A DNA stretch of 64,000 nt, from contig NOXC01000003.1 of assembly GCA_003265435.1 (NCBI GenBank), positions 62,001 to 126,000 of the forward strand, written 5' to 3'. Numbering within the stretch: the stretch's first letter is position 1; each line of letters begins with the position of its first letter. Origin of the DNA: Cellvibrionaceae bacterium AOL6. Its GTDB lineage: Bacteria > Pseudomonadota > Gammaproteobacteria > Pseudomonadales > Cellvibrionaceae. This document shows, piece after piece, positions 1 through 7,672 of this stretch. The translations under genes were made by a program, and so were the position numbers. A model generated the notes under the pieces. The model saw only the letters and a list, made by a program, of their open reading frames with translations. It did no database searches and had not been told where the DNA came from.

Positions 1-618
1 CTCAAAGGGAATCTCTGCAGTACTGAAAATCTGCTCGATGTGATCCTGCTGCATCAGTTCTACGGAGTAAGGGGGGTAGCTCACGTAGGCATCAATCTGA
101 CCGGATTGAAAAGCCGCTTCCGCTTCGCCAGGCTCGACATTGACCACGGTGACGTCTTCGAGGGTCAGCCGGTTTTTCTCTAATGCGCGCTTCAGCACAT
201 AGATGCCAAGAGAGCCCGCCTCGCAGCCCACTCGCTGTCCTTTTAACGCCCTCACATCGGGAAGCGCCTTTTGCGCAACGATCACATCGCCACCGTTGCT
301 GTAATCCGTAACCAGCAGCACACTCAATGGCCGCCCGCTCCATTGGCTTGCCTGCACTGTTTCAACAATTGTGCTGGCCAATGCATCGACGCGACCATGG
401 ATGTAAGCGCGCTGACCATCCGCCAGTGAATCGAAGCGAACCAATTCCAGAGGCAGCTTTTCTTCTTCAAACAACCCGATTTCTTCGGCCAGATAGAAGT
501 AGCCGTAACCCGGCCAAGGGTTGATCGCCATTTTGATTTTTTCTTCAGGCGCGCTGCAGTTAAGTAGTAGACATAAGAGTGAAAAGACCGCAAACCGAGA
601 AAGGGGAAGTCGTTTCAT
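1..618 (-). CDS. NMT1/SsuA-like ABC substrate-binding lipoprotein (partial)
   Basis: The reading frame begins with ATG at 618 and runs off the window, giving 206 codons. The N-terminus is a hydrophobic signal of about 20 residues ending in LLLNC. The Asn before Cys21 is atypical for a lipobox, so lipidation is probable but not certain. The mature part starts with IKMAINPWPGYGYFYLAEEIGLF, a pattern typical of NMT1/THI5/SsuA-type periplasmic binding proteins for taurine, nitrate or related small solutes. The ATG overlaps the stop of the histidine kinase as ATGA, so the two are probably co-translated. No permease or ATPase gene is visible, and the ligand cannot be named. The lost C-terminus might carry a further domain. 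Confidence 0.8.
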   Translation of the reverse strand, partial: MKRLPLSRFAVFSLLCLLLNCSAPEEKIKMAINPWPGYGYFYLAEEIGLFEEEKLPLELVRFDSLADGQRAYIHGRVDALASTIVETVQASQWSGRPLSVLLVTDYSNGGDVIVAQKALPDVRALKGQRVGCEAGSLGIYVLKRALEKNRLTLEDVTVVNVEPGEAEAAFQSGQIDAYVSYPPYSVELMQQDHIEQIFSTAEIPFE

Positions 619-1817
619 AAACTCATCGAGGCCATCTTGAGTGAAAACTGAATACATACGCCTTGATCACTGTGCTCATGCACCCAAATTCGACCGCCTT
701 GCAGCGCCACAAACTCTTTACACAACGCCAACCCAAGCCCAGTGCCTTGCTCTCCGGCGGTGCCAAGTGTGCTTCGCCCCATCTCTGCAAACAGACGTTC
801 CGCAATATCTGCGCTCATCCCAACACCGTGATCCCGTACCGACACAATGACGTCATCGGCTTCCGTATGCGCTGATATATCAATGCAAGCTCCGGGATGA
901 GAATACTTAGTCGCGTTTGCTAACAAATTCCGGAGCACGGTCTTCACCATCGCGGCGTCGGCAATAACCTGCAGGGAATCGGGAATCGTATTGTTCACAG
1001 TCAAGCATTTGCTCTCGAGCGCACTCTCTAAAAATTCAACCGCGCTATGGCAAAGGTCGGTCAGGGGCTGTTTTTCCAATTTGACGGAAGCGCTACCCAA
1101 TTCATATTGAGACCACTGCAAAAGCTCATCCAATACATGGAACACATTGACCGACGCCTGCAATATGCTTTGAGCAATTTCGGCGACGCGACTCGGGGCG
1201 AGCTTCTCTGCTTTTTGGGAAAGAATGCGCGAGAAACCGAGGATGCCGTTAAACGGGTTTCTGAGGTCATGCGCGAGGGCGGCGTACATACGCTCTTTGA
1301 TGTGTGAAAGGCGCTCCAATTTGCGGTTCTGCAGTCGAATTTCGAGCTGGCTGATCACTTGTTTGGAAAGAATACTTAAAGCACGCATCTGATCATCACT
1401 GAGCTGCTTGGCTTCGCGGTCGATGACGCACAACGTGCCTATCGCATGCCCGTCTGGCGTCTTCAAGGGCGCGCCCGCGTAGAATCGGATATCAGGTGCC
1501 CCCGCTACCAAGGGGTTGTCAGCGAAACGGACGTCATCCAACGCGTTGGCCACCTGAAACACGTCATCCTGCAGGATCGCATGTGAGCAAAACGCTATGG
1601 AACGCGAAGTCTCGCTCGCATCGAGCCCCACTTTCGATTTGAACCACTGACGTTCAGCATCCACAAGGCTAATCAGCGAAATCGGCGCTCCACAGATCGA
1701 GCTTGCCAGCTCAGTCAATTCATCGAATATCTGTTCGCCTTCAGTATCGAGTACTTCATATCGGATCAGCGCAGCCAGGCGGTCGCTTTCGTTGTCCGGA
1801 GCTGGCGCTTCAATCAT
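615..1817 (-). CDS. GAF-domain sensor histidine kinase
   Basis: A 400-residue protein. A GAF domain occupies about residues 25-160 (SLISLVDAERQWFKS, then GAPLKTPDGHAIGTLCVID). A HisKA dimerisation domain follows with the phosphoacceptor His183 in ALAHDLRNPFNGILGFSRIL. A HATPase_c domain ends the protein, with N-box NLLANATKYS, G1 box DHGVGM and G2 box GTGLGLAL. There is no membrane segment or signal peptide, so it is a cytoplasmic sensor. It lies 86 bp downstream of hda and overlaps the binding lipoprotein gene by 4 bases. No response regulator is seen nearby, so its output partner is unknown. Family assignment is firm and the signal is unknown. Confidence 0.9.
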   Translation of the reverse strand: MIEAPAPDNESDRLAALIRYEVLDTEGEQIFDELTELASSICGAPISLISLVDAERQWFKSKVGLDASETSRSIAFCSHAILQDDVFQVANALDDVRFADNPLVAGAPDIRFYAGAPLKTPDGHAIGTLCVIDREAKQLSDDQMRALSILSKQVISQLEIRLQNRKLERLSHIKERMYAALAHDLRNPFNGILGFSRILSQKAEKLAPSRVAEIAQSILQASVNVFHVLDELLQWSQYELGSASVKLEKQPLTDLCHSAVEFLESALESKCLTVNNTIPDSLQVIADAAMVKTVLRNLLANATKYSHPGACIDISAHTEADDVIVSVRDHGVGMSADIAERLFAEMGRSTLGTAGEQGTGLGLALCKEFVALQGGRIWVHEHSDQGVCIQFSLKMASMSL

Positions 1818-1903
1818 GGCGCAGACCCTCTTATTGCTAAACTATAAACAGGTTAGTTCAGCTTCCAGAGGTTTGCGTTAGGAGTAGTGATTTTCGCGCC
1901 AAT

Positions 1904-2623
1904 TCAAGGACGGTCGACGCTAAGAACGGTTTTGACAAAGGGAATGGTGAGTTTGCGCTGGGCCTGCAGCGACGCCTCATCGAGCCGCTCCAGCAGCTCA
2001 AACAACAGATGTGTATCACGCGGCCCGCGCGTCAAAATGAAACGCGCCACTTCTTCCGGCAGATCCATGCCTCGCGCTTCGGCACGGCTCACGAGCGTAG
2101 CCAGCTTGTCGTCATCACTGAGCGTCAGTACCTGGTGCACAACCCCGGCGAGTAAACGGGAACGGAGATCGGGCAAGGTGATGGAAAGGCTTTGAGGACT
2201 TTGATGGGACGCCACCACAAAAGAGTGACCCGTCTCTTTGAGCCGGTTATACAAATGAAACAGCGCCTGCTCCCAAGCCCCGCGTCCAGCACAGATCTCA
2301 ATGCCGTCAACACACAGCAGTTCGACCTGCTCCAGCCCCTCACACAGTGCGTTGGGGTCGTAGCCCACCAAATCGGCAAGCGGCAGGTATTGTACGCTGT
2401 GCCCATTCGCGTGCGCCTGGTGGCACATCGCCTGTAACAAATGGCTGAGCCCCGCCCCAGGCGCCCCCCAGAGCAGTACTTGCTCTGCACTTTCGCAGCG
2501 GCTTACGGAAAGCAGGTGATCCAGCAACAACGGGTTTTGCCCCTGCGGCAGCACAAAGTTGTCGAAGGTGGTCTCTTCGTGCAGCGATATTCCCAGGGCC
2601 AATTGTCGGGGTGCTTCGCTCAT
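1904..2623 (-). CDS. hda: DnaA regulatory inactivator Hda
   Basis: A 239-residue DnaA-like AAA+ protein that, with the DNA-loaded sliding clamp, stimulates ATP hydrolysis by DnaA and prevents re-initiation. The N-terminal QLALGISL fits the clamp-binding motif of Hda. The P-loop GAPGAGLSHLL and Walker B region LLCVDGIEICAG follow. The ATG at 2623 is chosen because the protein then begins MSEAPRQLALG as in the family. A longer in-frame reading to 2710 overlaps the upstream gene and adds unrelated residues. It starts 10 bp after the DUF2066 gene stop, so the two are likely one operon, as in Pseudomonas. Confidence 0.93.
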   Translation of the reverse strand: MSEAPRQLALGISLHEETTFDNFVLPQGQNPLLLDHLLSVSRCESAEQVLLWGAPGAGLSHLLQAMCHQAHANGHSVQYLPLADLVGYDPNALCEGLEQVELLCVDGIEICAGRGAWEQALFHLYNRLKETGHSFVVASHQSPQSLSITLPDLRSRLLAGVVHQVLTLSDDDKLATLVSRAEARGMDLPEEVARFILTRGPRDTHLLFELLERLDEASLQAQRKLTIPFVKTVLSVDRP

Positions 2624-2633
2624 CAGACGACCC

Positions 2634-3743
2634 TTACCGCTCCCACCGATAGCGCAAAGGGTTCGCGAGCGAGCCAAGCGGCGCTTGCTGCCAGCCCGGC
2701 ACTTCACCACCGCCCGCCGCCTCGGCGAATAGGTGATTGCCGAGGCGGAGGAGGCTCACGAGTTGCTCAACGGTGGCATCGGAGCTGACACGTAGCTGCA
2801 AGCGATCCTGGTGCGCCAGGTCCACTTGCACGGACTCAATGGCATCCAGGCGCGACAACAAATCAAAAAGCCCGCGATAATCCGCAAACCCATGGATATT
2901 TCGGACATGGACGATGTAGGCACTGTCCTGATTTGCACCGGTATCCACCGCATAGCGGGCAGCGAGGAAATCGGCGAGCGGGTCGATGGCGGAGGCACCT
3001 AATTGCAGTGCCTCCTCCGCACGCACATCGTAGACGCGGCTCTGATCCAGGTGGAAAAACTGCCAATTGGACCAGATCTGACCGCTCGACGTTTCCGTAA
3101 ACTTGCCGACCAATACCACATCGGCGTCATAACGCGCAGATGCATCAAGAATGGCCTGTTCATCCAAAGCCCACAGGCGCTCAGCCCCTAAGGCCATCTG
3201 ATCCTGAAAATCCTGTAACGGAAAGGACAGCGGCACGCCGCGGTAACTCGCCTGCTTCTCAACGCCTTGAATCAAAGGGTGGGCCGGGTCATGGGGCACA
3301 AACTGTTTGCCGTATTCAACGCTGTCTTCAACCAGCCACACGAGCGTCACAGGCCGCTTTACCGACCAGAAAGGGTAGCCATGCCGTGTTAAAAATTCCC
3401 GCACGGCATTATCTGAATATTTGAAACGCAGTAAGGCACTATAGTCTTCCGACAGCGCGGCTTCGTCCGTCAGCTCATCGTATTGAAACTGCTGCACATA
3501 GCGGATTGCCTGGCGGCTGTCTGACAGTACGTTGTCGTCAAGACGCACATTCTCATCACCCGACATCCGTACCAGCACATCCAAGAGCCCCAGCTCCGCT
3601 GCCTGCTCACGCTCTTGGCGAGACTGGCCCTTTACCGGAACCTCGGCGCTGAAATATCGCTCCGACTGCGCGACGGTAAGCGAAGCAGAAAATGACGCAA
3701 GTAACACCAATACTAGGGTGCAGAAACGAATACGGTAAGTCAT
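2634..3743 (-). CDS. DUF2066 domain-containing exported protein
   Basis: A 369-residue protein with a signal peptide (MTYRIRFCTLVLVLLASF, cleavage probably after TVAQ or nearby), so it is exported. The mature part starts SERYFSAEVPVKGQSRQEREQAA, characteristic of the DUF2066 family that sits between purM and hda in many gammaproteobacteria. Function is not established. The ATG at 3743 is preferred over a TTG at 3764 because it gives a compact signal peptide, although neither has a strong ribosome site. The purM gene is divergent. Confidence 0.85.
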   Translation of the reverse strand: MTYRIRFCTLVLVLLASFSASLTVAQSERYFSAEVPVKGQSRQEREQAAELGLLDVLVRMSGDENVRLDDNVLSDSRQAIRYVQQFQYDELTDEAALSEDYSALLRFKYSDNAVREFLTRHGYPFWSVKRPVTLVWLVEDSVEYGKQFVPHDPAHPLIQGVEKQASYRGVPLSFPLQDFQDQMALGAERLWALDEQAILDASARYDADVVLVGKFTETSSGQIWSNWQFFHLDQSRVYDVRAEEALQLGASAIDPLADFLAARYAVDTGANQDSAYIVHVRNIHGFADYRGLFDLLSRLDAIESVQVDLAHQDRLQLRVSSDATVEQLVSLLRLGNHLFAEAAGGGEVPGWQQAPLGSLANPLRYRWER

Positions 3744-3977
3744 AACCGACGGGGGTACCCACAATCCTTAATGTTAGAAAAGCCGAGCAAGCTCACACGA
3801 GGGCCCGGACGCGCGCTATTGTAACAGCATCTTTGACCCTTGTTTGCAGACTCTGATCGCACATTAGCGGCGAAATTGATAGAATGCGCCGCGTTCACTC
3901 AGTGCCCGCTTGCGACGGCGCTGTCCCACAGCCGCCTGCGCCTCGCGCGGGCCCGATACGAGTATGCAAACACCGCC

Positions 3978-5021
3978 ATGAGCTCTGACACTTCCGACTC
4001 TCTGACCTATAAAGACGCTGGCGTAGATATCGACGCCGGTAATGCCTTGGTTGAACGCATAAAATCTGTCGCTCAGCGGACCCGACGCCCGGAAGTGCTC
4101 GCGGGACTCGGCGGCTTTGGCTCGCTGTTCGCGCTCCCCTCTGGTTATAACGAACCGGTACTCGTGGCCGGCACAGATGGCGTGGGCACCAAGTTACGCC
4201 TCGCGATGGACATGAACAAGCACGATACCATTGGCATCGACCTGGTGGCGATGTGTGTGAATGACCTCATCGTCGGCGGGGCTGAACCCCTCTTCTTCCT
4301 AGACTACTACGCGACCGGCCAGCTCAGTGTCGACGTCGCCGCGAGTGTCGTAGAGGGCATTGGTCGCGGCTGTGAGCTGTCGGGCTGCGCCCTGGTTGGA
4401 GGAGAAACCGCTGAAATGCCCGGCATGTACGATGGCGGGGACTATGACCTGGCCGGCTTTTGTGTGGGCATCGTTGAGAAGAGCGACATTCTCGATGGCA
4501 GCCGCGTCCAAGCGGGCGACTGCTTACTGGGCCTCGCCAGCAGCGGCCCACATTCCAACGGCTATTCCCTGATCCGCAAAATCATCGAGCGGCAAAACGC
4601 CCAATTAGACCAGGAGCTCGAAGGCCGCGCCCTCGGAGACTGGTTGCTCGAACCCACACGCATCTATGTGAAGTCGATACTCGCAGCCCTGAAAGAAGTC
4701 AAAATCAGTGCATTGAGCCACATTACGGGCGGCGGCTTACTGGAAAACCTGCCTCGCGTGTTACCGGCACACACCAAGGCGGTTGTTCAGCGCGATGCGT
4801 GGGCTTTTCCTCCTATATTCAAATGGCTTCAGCAAGGCGGCAACATCAACGAAACCGAGATGTATCGCACTTTGAACTGCGGTATCGGGATGGTGGTTGC
4901 CCTTCCCGCAAGCGATAAAGCCCGCGCCATTGAACTGTTCGAGTCTCACGGTGAAACCGTCTATGAAATTGGCGAGATTGCCGCCTATGACGAAGACACC
5001 CCGATAGTCGAGTTGCGTTAA
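3978..5021 (+). CDS. purM: Phosphoribosylformylglycinamidine cyclo-ligase (AIR synthetase)
   Basis: A 347-residue PurM, which uses ATP to close formylglycinamidine ribonucleotide to aminoimidazole ribonucleotide in purine synthesis. Family hallmarks include [20 protein letters not shown] at the N-terminus, [12 protein letters not shown], and [11 protein letters not shown]. The open frame extends upstream to 3840, but ATG 3978 gives the normal family start ([15 protein letters not shown]) and length. purN follows after 2 bases. The 234-bp gap to the divergent DUF2066 gene holds its promoter. A TAGAAT at about 3880 is a possible -10 with no good -35. Confidence 0.96.
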   Translation: MSSDTSDSLTYKDAGVDIDAGNALVERIKSVAQRTRRPEVLAGLGGFGSLFALPSGYNEPVLVAGTDGVGTKLRLAMDMNKHDTIGIDLVAMCVNDLIVGGAEPLFFLDYYATGQLSVDVAASVVEGIGRGCELSGCALVGGETAEMPGMYDGGDYDLAGFCVGIVEKSDILDGSRVQAGDCLLGLASSGPHSNGYSLIRKIIERQNAQLDQELEGRALGDWLLEPTRIYVKSILAALKEVKISALSHITGGGLLENLPRVLPAHTKAVVQRDAWAFPPIFKWLQQGGNINETEMYRTLNCGIGMVVALPASDKARAIELFESHGETVYEIGEIAAYDEDTPIVELR

Positions 5022-5023
5022 TC

Positions 5024-5686
5024 ATGAGCGATTTTAAAACCCGGGTCGTCGTCCTTATTTCTGGCGGTGGCACCAACTTGCAAGCCTTGATCGACGCGGC
5101 TGAAGACGAGGCTTTGCCGATCAAGATATGCGCTGTCATTTCTAACCGAGACAATGTGAAAGGGCTGGAACGCGCGGCCAACCACAATATTCCCGCCTTC
5201 GTGGTCTCGCATAAAAGCTTCACCAGTCGCGAGGCCTTTGACGAGCGCCTGATGGAAATCATTGATGCCCAAGGGCCAGACCTCGTGGTCCTTGCAGGCT
5301 TTATGCGAATTTTGACCCCGGCCTTCACAGAACATTACGCAGGGCGCATGCTCAACATTCACCCCTCTCTGCTCCCCAAATACCAGGGTCTGAATACGCA
5401 TCAGCGCGCGCTCGATGCCGGTGATGAAGAGCATGGAGTGAGTATTCACTTTGTTACCGCAGAGCTGGACGGTGGCCCCGTGGCGCTGCAGGCTCGTGTG
5501 CCCGTCCTGGCCGACGATACAGCAGAAACCCTCGCGGCGCGTGTGCAGACTCAAGAGCACATTCTCTACCCTCTGGCCGTCAAATGGTTCGCAGAGGGTC
5601 GCTTGCAATATCGCGACGGCGCCTGTTATTTCGACGGCGAACCCATGCCTGCCGGGGGCGTCAACTACGACGCTTCCACCGAATAA
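5024..5686 (+). CDS. purN: Phosphoribosylglycinamide formyltransferase
   Basis: A 220-residue PurN, transferring a formyl group from 10-formyltetrahydrofolate to GAR, the step before PurL/PurM. The N-terminus VVVLISGGGTNLQALID forms the phosphate-binding loop. The catalytic Asn and His lie in LNIHPSLLPKYQG, and the catalytic Asp is in AELDGGPVALQ. Start codon is 2 bp after the purM stop, so translation is coupled. The 170 bp after the stop contain no recognised gene. Confidence 0.96.
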   Translation: MSDFKTRVVVLISGGGTNLQALIDAAEDEALPIKICAVISNRDNVKGLERAANHNIPAFVVSHKSFTSREAFDERLMEIIDAQGPDLVVLAGFMRILTPAFTEHYAGRMLNIHPSLLPKYQGLNTHQRALDAGDEEHGVSIHFVTAELDGGPVALQARVPVLADDTAETLAARVQTQEHILYPLAVKWFAEGRLQYRDGACYFDGEPMPAGGVNYDASTE

Positions 5687-5856
5687 GTCTCATTTTTTAA
5701 TTCCAAAATCAACTTTCGCCCCCGAACTGCGCGTCTACACTAGTCCATAGAGGCGCAGCATTCCTCTTCTGAGCACTTTTCTTAATACAAGAATAGAAAA
5801 CGAGCAGAAGTCTTTTCCTGCAATGCGCGCCTTGGCTTGATAGAGGTAGCATTACT

Positions 5857-6108
5857 ATGAAGAAGAGCGTATTTCGGGAAGGTGAAGGCGAGCGTACCTG
5901 GTTCAGATCAGACCGTTTTTTCACCGTCGGCAACCAATATTACTTCGCCACGCGCGAGGGCATTGATGTGGGCCCCTACCCCAATCACCACGCCGCTGCA
6001 CGAGGCTTGGATATCTACATCCAGGTCATGCAAGACGAGGCCAACGCAGGCATCTATGCCAGCAAGGTCGCCATGCAAGGCCTCTGGGCCAGCACCATGT
6101 ACCACTGA
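5857..6108 (+). CDS. Small conserved protein, DUF6316-like
   Basis: An 83-residue protein with the pattern WFRSDRFFTVGNQYYFATREGIDVGPYPNHHAAARGLDIYI. This resembles a family of about 85-residue gammaproteobacterial proteins that I recall as DUF6316. There is no signal peptide, membrane segment or known catalytic motif. It begins MKKSVFREGEG after AGGTAGCATTACT. The coding end lies directly before a palindromic repeat at 6111 that separates it from the convergent oxygenase gene. Function unknown. Confidence 0.72.
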   Translation: MKKSVFREGEGERTWFRSDRFFTVGNQYYFATREGIDVGPYPNHHAAARGLDIYIQVMQDEANAGIYASKVAMQGLWASTMYH

Positions 6109-6110
6109 TC

Positions 6111-6151
6111 ATGACGTATACGCTGGGGTCTGACCCCTATGGATACGTCAT
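6111..6151. repeat. Dispersed palindromic repeat, copy A
   Basis: A 41-base element with perfect 9-base outer arms (ATGACGTAT at 6111-6119 and ATACGTCAT at 6143-6151), a 5/5 internal mismatch, and a perfect inner hairpin GGGGTC-T-GACCCC (6125-6137). Non-palindromic bases also match the copies near 12.4 and 18.0 kb, so this is a repeat family and not only a hairpin. It lies between two convergent genes and could act as a bidirectional transcription block, but it has no T-run. Confidence 0.85.
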
Positions 6152-6159
6152 TACGCAGG

Positions 6160-7053
6160 TTAGCGAACGGGAAAGAGTGGGTCGCCTTTGCCCTTGTCTC
6201 TGAACCACTTGGTGATGATCAGCTTACTGCCTTCTTCTACTGGCATACCGTGATGCAGCGTCAGCGGGTTGGGGCTGCCATCGTCGAGCAGATTGTTCCA
6301 GATCACCGCGCGACCGGTTTTGGGATAGAACGTCTTATCCAATTTCGGAAAATGCGTTGCGCCCCCTTTTGGGGTGTCGTTCAGATAGACCATGAAGGTC
6401 CAGGTTCGCTGCCCGAGATCGGCCGCGTATTGATGAAATTCCTTTGTTCCTGGCTCGAAGTAGTCCGTATGGGCTTTAAATTCCTGCCCCACTTCGTATT
6501 TCTGTCCCTGAATGGTTTCAGACCACGATAGGCGTACTCCGAGCGTGCTCGCAATTTTTCGGTCAATTTTTTCGACGATACGTGCCTGGTGATTGCCGAG
6601 GTCGCAAGTGCTGCTTGTGCGAAAGCCGCTGTAATCTTTACCGGTGGTAATGGTCGAAGGGCGAAGGTTTTGGTTGATTTGCGCCATGATCGCCTCACAT
6701 TCCGCCCGCGACATAAACTCTTCCATAACGTAGAGCTGAATGCCCTCAGCCTCGATACGACGCGCGTCTGCATTGTGTGTGATCCGCGGCTGAGCCATCA
6801 CGGCGTAGTCGAGGTCAGGTTGTATACCTTTGGGCACATCGCCAGACGATTCCGCGGCCTGCGCTTCCGCCTGTTGCACGGCCTGCCCGACATGATGCTT
6901 GAACTTGTTCCATAAGCCCGGTTTGGGCAGGCTCATCGCCACGAGGATCTCTTCGTCAGAGAAGCCGTTTTTTTGCAGAATAGCTTTAATTTCGGCTGGC
7001 GCGCAGCCGCGCTGAAGGTTGTGGCGTGTCCACGCCAACCATTCTTCGTTCAT
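6160..7053 (-). CDS. Prolyl 4-hydroxylase-like 2OG-Fe(II) oxygenase
   Basis: A 297-residue protein. The C-terminal catalytic domain (about 105-287) has the Fe(II) ligands His195 and Asp197 (FKAHTDYFEPGT) and His267 (LTLHHGMPVEEG), with Lys277 placed to bind the 2-oxoglutarate carboxylate. GQRTWTFMVYLND and GGATHFPKL are typical of prolyl 4-hydroxylase alpha-subunit homologues. Residues 4-42 (EEWLAWTRHNLQRGCAP onward) form a separate helical segment followed by an Ala/Gln-rich linker. Start ATG 7053 is chosen since the upstream extension overlaps the zinc-ribbon gene. Substrate unknown. It is the last gene of a minus-strand run with the zinc-ribbon and pterin dehydratase genes. Confidence 0.88.
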   Translation of the reverse strand: MNEEWLAWTRHNLQRGCAPAEIKAILQKNGFSDEEILVAMSLPKPGLWNKFKHHVGQAVQQAEAQAAESSGDVPKGIQPDLDYAVMAQPRITHNADARRIEAEGIQLYVMEEFMSRAECEAIMAQINQNLRPSTITTGKDYSGFRTSSTCDLGNHQARIVEKIDRKIASTLGVRLSWSETIQGQKYEVGQEFKAHTDYFEPGTKEFHQYAADLGQRTWTFMVYLNDTPKGGATHFPKLDKTFYPKTGRAVIWNNLLDDGSPNPLTLHHGMPVEEGSKLIITKWFRDKGKGDPLFPVR

Positions 7054-7066
7054 GAGCAGGCTCTGT

Positions 7067-7243
7067 TTATTTTTTTGTTTTTCCACAGTGGCGACATTTA
7101 AACACCGCGTTTGCAGGAGGCTGGGCCTGTGCCTCTGAGGGTAACTCCTCACCGGCCTCCGAATACGCAATCCAGTCGTGAAACCCATGCCGGCAATACG
7201 TTTCTGCCTGCACTTCTGTGGTTGACGCCTTGTCTGATTTCAT
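7067..7243 (-). CDS. Mini zinc-ribbon-like protein
   Basis: A 58-residue protein starting MKSDKASTTEVQAETYC. A Cys/His group (YCRHGFHDW) and a C-terminal CRHCGKTKK are spaced as in a small zinc ribbon. ATG 7243 is preceded by GAGGAG at a good distance, which decides the start over an upstream in-frame ATG-less extension. It ends 13 bp before the oxygenase gene and starts 31 bp after the pterin dehydratase gene. Role unknown. Confidence 0.65.
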   Translation of the reverse strand: MKSDKASTTEVQAETYCRHGFHDWIAYSEAGEELPSEAQAQPPANAVFKCRHCGKTKK

Positions 7244-7274
7244 CGTGCCCACTCCTCTTCCGCGTGCAATGCGA

Positions 7275-7631
7275 TCAGTGGTGCATCCGATCACATTTTG
7301 CTGCCATGATCACATCGTTTCGATGCAAGCCTCGAATCTTGTGTGTCCACCAACGTACGGTCACTCGCCCCCATTCCAGCAGAATCGCGGGGTGATGTCC
7401 CTCTTTTTCTGCAAGATCGGCCACTTTGTTGGTAAAAGCTTGCGCTGAAACAAAATCATCAAATTTGAATACGCGCTTGAGCTGCTCAATGCCATTGATT
7501 TCGACAACAGACCAGCGGGGAATCTGCGGCAGCAAGGTTTCCCGCTCTGTCACGCTCAGCGGAGGCGCGTCAGCACGACATGCTTCGCATTTATTCCCCG
7601 CTAACGCCTTTTCATTGCTTGAGTTACTCAT
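7275..7631 (-). CDS. phhB: 4a-hydroxytetrahydrobiopterin dehydratase (pterin carbinolamine dehydratase)
   Basis: A 118-residue protein with the family signature EKEGHHPAILLEWGRVTVRWWTH, in which the two adjacent His and the later His are the active-site residues. It dehydrates 4a-hydroxytetrahydropterin formed by aromatic amino acid hydroxylases. The N-terminal CEACRADAPPLS extension is also seen in Pseudomonas homologues. No phenylalanine hydroxylase gene is in the window, so its partner is elsewhere or it serves another pterin. Start ATG 7631 gives the normal length. It lies 41 bp after the fumarase gene. Confidence 0.88.
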   Translation of the reverse strand: MSNSSNEKALAGNKCEACRADAPPLSVTERETLLPQIPRWSVVEINGIEQLKRVFKFDDFVSAQAFTNKVADLAEKEGHHPAILLEWGRVTVRWWTHKIRGLHRNDVIMAAKCDRMHH

Positions 7632-7672
7632 ACCTATTCTCCACGCCCAGTAAAACGAAAAGCGCACTCAGC

